A stretch of DNA of 6,018 nt from a bacterium (GTDB taxonomy: Bacteria; Desulfobacterota; Binatia; UBA12015). Below the pieces are notes generated by a model. That model was given only the letters and a program-made list of their open reading frames with translations. It ran no database searches and was not told where the DNA came from. Both the position numbers and the translations under genes were made by a program. Positions 4,729 to 6,018 of the stretch are shown here, piece by piece (the stretch's first letter is position 1; the number at the start of each line of letters is the position of its first letter). The stretch lies in contig JAGWVP010000212.1 of NCBI GenBank assembly GCA_018970825.1, positions 1 to 6,018 on the forward strand, written 5' to 3'.

Positions 4729-6018
4729 TCAGAGGCGTCCCGCCGTCAGGTTCCAGGTGATGTCGCCCTTGGCGAGCGTCGCGACCGGCTCGGAGACGAG
4801 CTTGCCGTCCTTCCAGCGGTAGAGCCGCAGTTCGTGCTGGTCCTCGGCCGCGACGTAGAGCTCGAGCGAGCCGTCGCCGTCGAGGTCGGCGAGCAGGACC
4901 GGGTGCTCGAAGCCCGAGGAGTGCGCGTCGACCTGGGTCGACTCCCAGCTGCCGCCCTTCTTCTGCTGCAGCAGCCAGAGGCCCGACGACAGGCCGCCCG
5001 CCACGATGTCGATGCTCCCGTCGCCGTTCACGTCGCCCGCCGCGATCGCGCGCATCTGGCGGTCGGGCACGGTCGCGACCACGCTCGACTCCCAGGCGTC
5101 GCCCTTGCGGCGGTACTGCTTGATCGTGACCGGACGCGCGACCGCTCCGTCCTTTGCGATCGCGCCCTCCCAGACGATGAAGAGCTCGGCCTTGCCGTCC
5201 TTGTCCGTGTCGGCGACCAGGATCTCCTTCGCGTGGGTGTCTCCCGGGGCGTCGACGACCGAGCGAACCCAGCCCTTGCCCGAGACGTGCGAGTACATGC
5301 GGACCTCGCCCGACTGCTCGGCGTCGAGCTTGTTCGGCTTGCTCGGCGTCGCGAAGATCTCGCGCTTGCCGTCGCCGTCGACGTCGCCGATTTCGATCTC
5401 GTGCACGAAGGTGTCGGGCTGGCGGTCGATCTCCTCGACCGCCCAGTCCTTCGCGGGGTGGACGATCGCGATCACGCCCTGGTCGTGGGTCGCGACCACG
5501 AGGTCGTCCTTCGCGTCCCCGTCGACGTCGGCCGCCTCGACGTCGCGCAGCCGGTCGAACTTGCCGCCGAAGACCGGGTTCCAGCGGACCTTCTCCGTCC
5601 ACTTCCCGTTCTCGAACTTCCACGTCTTCAGCATCGCCCTGGTGGCGCCGATCGTGAGCAGGCCTCCGTCCCAGGGAAGCGCCTTGTGAAAGACGTTGCT
5701 GTCGGGGTCCTCGAGGACGAACGCCTTCCAGCCCTGCGGTCCGCGGCGGAGGATCGTGAGCTTCGCGGGCCCCGGCGCCGGGACGCTCTTGCCGCCGGGC
5801 CCCGGCTTGTCGACGAACTGCGCCTGGGCCGCGACGAGCGCGGGGGCGACCGGGCCGGGCAGGGTGTCGCGCCGCGCAGCCGGCAGGGCCGTCGACGCGG
5901 GGGCGAGCGGGGCGGCGGGAGCCTTCGTCGCGTCGTCGAGGGCCGAGGACGGCCCCGCGAGGGCGAGAAGAACGAGCAGGATGAGAGCGAGCGGGGTGGG
6001 CGCCGTTCGGGTGCTTTC
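4729..6018 (-). CDS. Exported FG-GAP/VCBS-repeat beta-propeller protein (5' end outside window)
   Basis: The frame is open from the right edge to TGA at 4731-4729, giving 429 residues without the first few codons. The first visible residues (ESTRTAPTPL, then ALILLVLLALAGPSSA) are a Sec signal peptide with likely cleavage after SSA near residue 26. A Pro/Ala-rich linker (about 27-90) follows. The mature domain then carries five Asp-rich calcium loops: DVDGDAKDD (about 164), DVDGDGKRE (212), DTDKDGKAE (270), DVNGDGSID (329) and DLDGDGSLE (378). They are spaced 48-59 residues apart, as blades of a seven- or eight-bladed FG-GAP/integrin-alpha-like propeller. Each loop is followed by a strand such as DLVVATHDQG or DIVAGGLSSG. 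Less canonical blades (PWDGGLLTIGAT, about 115-126) probably complete the circle. The Met at 5634 is internal and would remove the signal peptide and one blade. Such proteins act outside the cytoplasm in binding or adhesion, or as lectin-like accessory proteins; no catalytic motif is seen. The gene heads a probable operon with the SGNH gene. Confidence 0.85.
   Translation of the reverse strand, partial: ESTRTAPTPLALILLVLLALAGPSSALDDATKAPAAPLAPASTALPAARRDTLPGPVAPALVAAQAQFVDKPGPGGKSVPAPGPAKLTILRRGPQGWKAFVLEDPDSNVFHKALPWDGGLLTIGATRAMLKTWKFENGKWTEKVRWNPVFGGKFDRLRDVEAADVDGDAKDDLVVATHDQGVIAIVHPAKDWAVEEIDRQPDTFVHEIEIGDVDGDGKREIFATPSKPNKLDAEQSGEVRMYSHVSGKGWVRSVVDAPGDTHAKEILVADTDKDGKAELFIVWEGAIAKDGAVARPVTIKQYRRKGDAWESSVVATVPDRQMRAIAAGDVNGDGSIDIVAGGLSSGLWLLQQKKGGSWESTQVDAHSSGFEHPVLLADLDGDGSLELYVAAEDQHELRLYRWKDGKLVSEPVATLAKGDITWNLTAGRL

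Noticed and set aside
3615..4760. Plus-strand 381-codon frame opposite the SGNH gene
   Set aside because: It is the reverse-strand shadow of a gene with membrane helix and GDSF motifs. Its own translation is Arg/Glu-rich without domain features.
4865..5535. Recurring DNA words of the form CCGTCGCCGTCGACGTC that look like a dispersed nucleotide repeat
   Set aside because: They recur at about 150-180 base intervals exactly where the FG-GAP loops are encoded. They are coding repeats rather than a CRISPR array or regulatory repeat.
5006..5689. Plus-strand 227-codon frame with repeated SPST-like motifs
   Set aside because: The apparent repeats are the complement of the D-x-D-G-D calcium-loop codons of the FG-GAP gene, which explains them fully.

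Overview
The window is very GC-rich (by eye about 70 %) with strong G/C bias at third codon positions and tightly packed genes. It looks like chromosomal DNA of a high-GC, probably Gram-negative bacterium. Exported FG-GAP and SGNH proteins beside a fused 3-oxoacid CoA-transferase would suit a myxobacterium-like or uncultured deltaproteobacterial or Binatota-type lineage. That placement is inference; there is no rRNA, tRNA or other phylogenetic marker here.

Plus-strand half (1-3505): the window opens in the last 42 codons of a WYL-type transcriptional regulator, closed by a hairpin just after its stop codon. Next is an ORF of about 312 codons for an exported-looking protein with four G-[IV]-[YF] modules. 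It has no visible signal peptide or good ribosome binding site, so it may be a gene with a lost 5' end. Two hairpins follow, one over its stop codon and one perfect 10-bp stem downstream. Then come a soluble glutathione S-transferase with a textbook ribosome binding site, and a 471-residue CoA-transferase in which the alpha and beta subunits are fused. The CoA-transferase keeps its catalytic Glu but departs from both classical family signatures.

Minus-strand half (6018-3441): two genes form a probable operon with a 22-base gap. The upstream gene encodes an exported FG-GAP/VCBS beta-propeller protein with five calcium-loop motifs. Its reading frame runs through the right window edge and includes a signal peptide that is missed if only ATG-initiated ORFs are considered. 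The downstream gene encodes a membrane-anchored SGNH/GDSL-like hydrolase whose 3' end overlaps the CoA-transferase 3' end by 65 bp, tail to tail.

I found no mobile element, CRISPR array, RNA gene or phage signature. No novel multi-gene system can be supported. The main points of interest are the divergent fused CoA-transferase, the convergent overlap, the apparently headless repeat protein, and the SGNH/FG-GAP pair. The many long Arg/Pro-rich ORFs in other frames are shadows of the high GC content.
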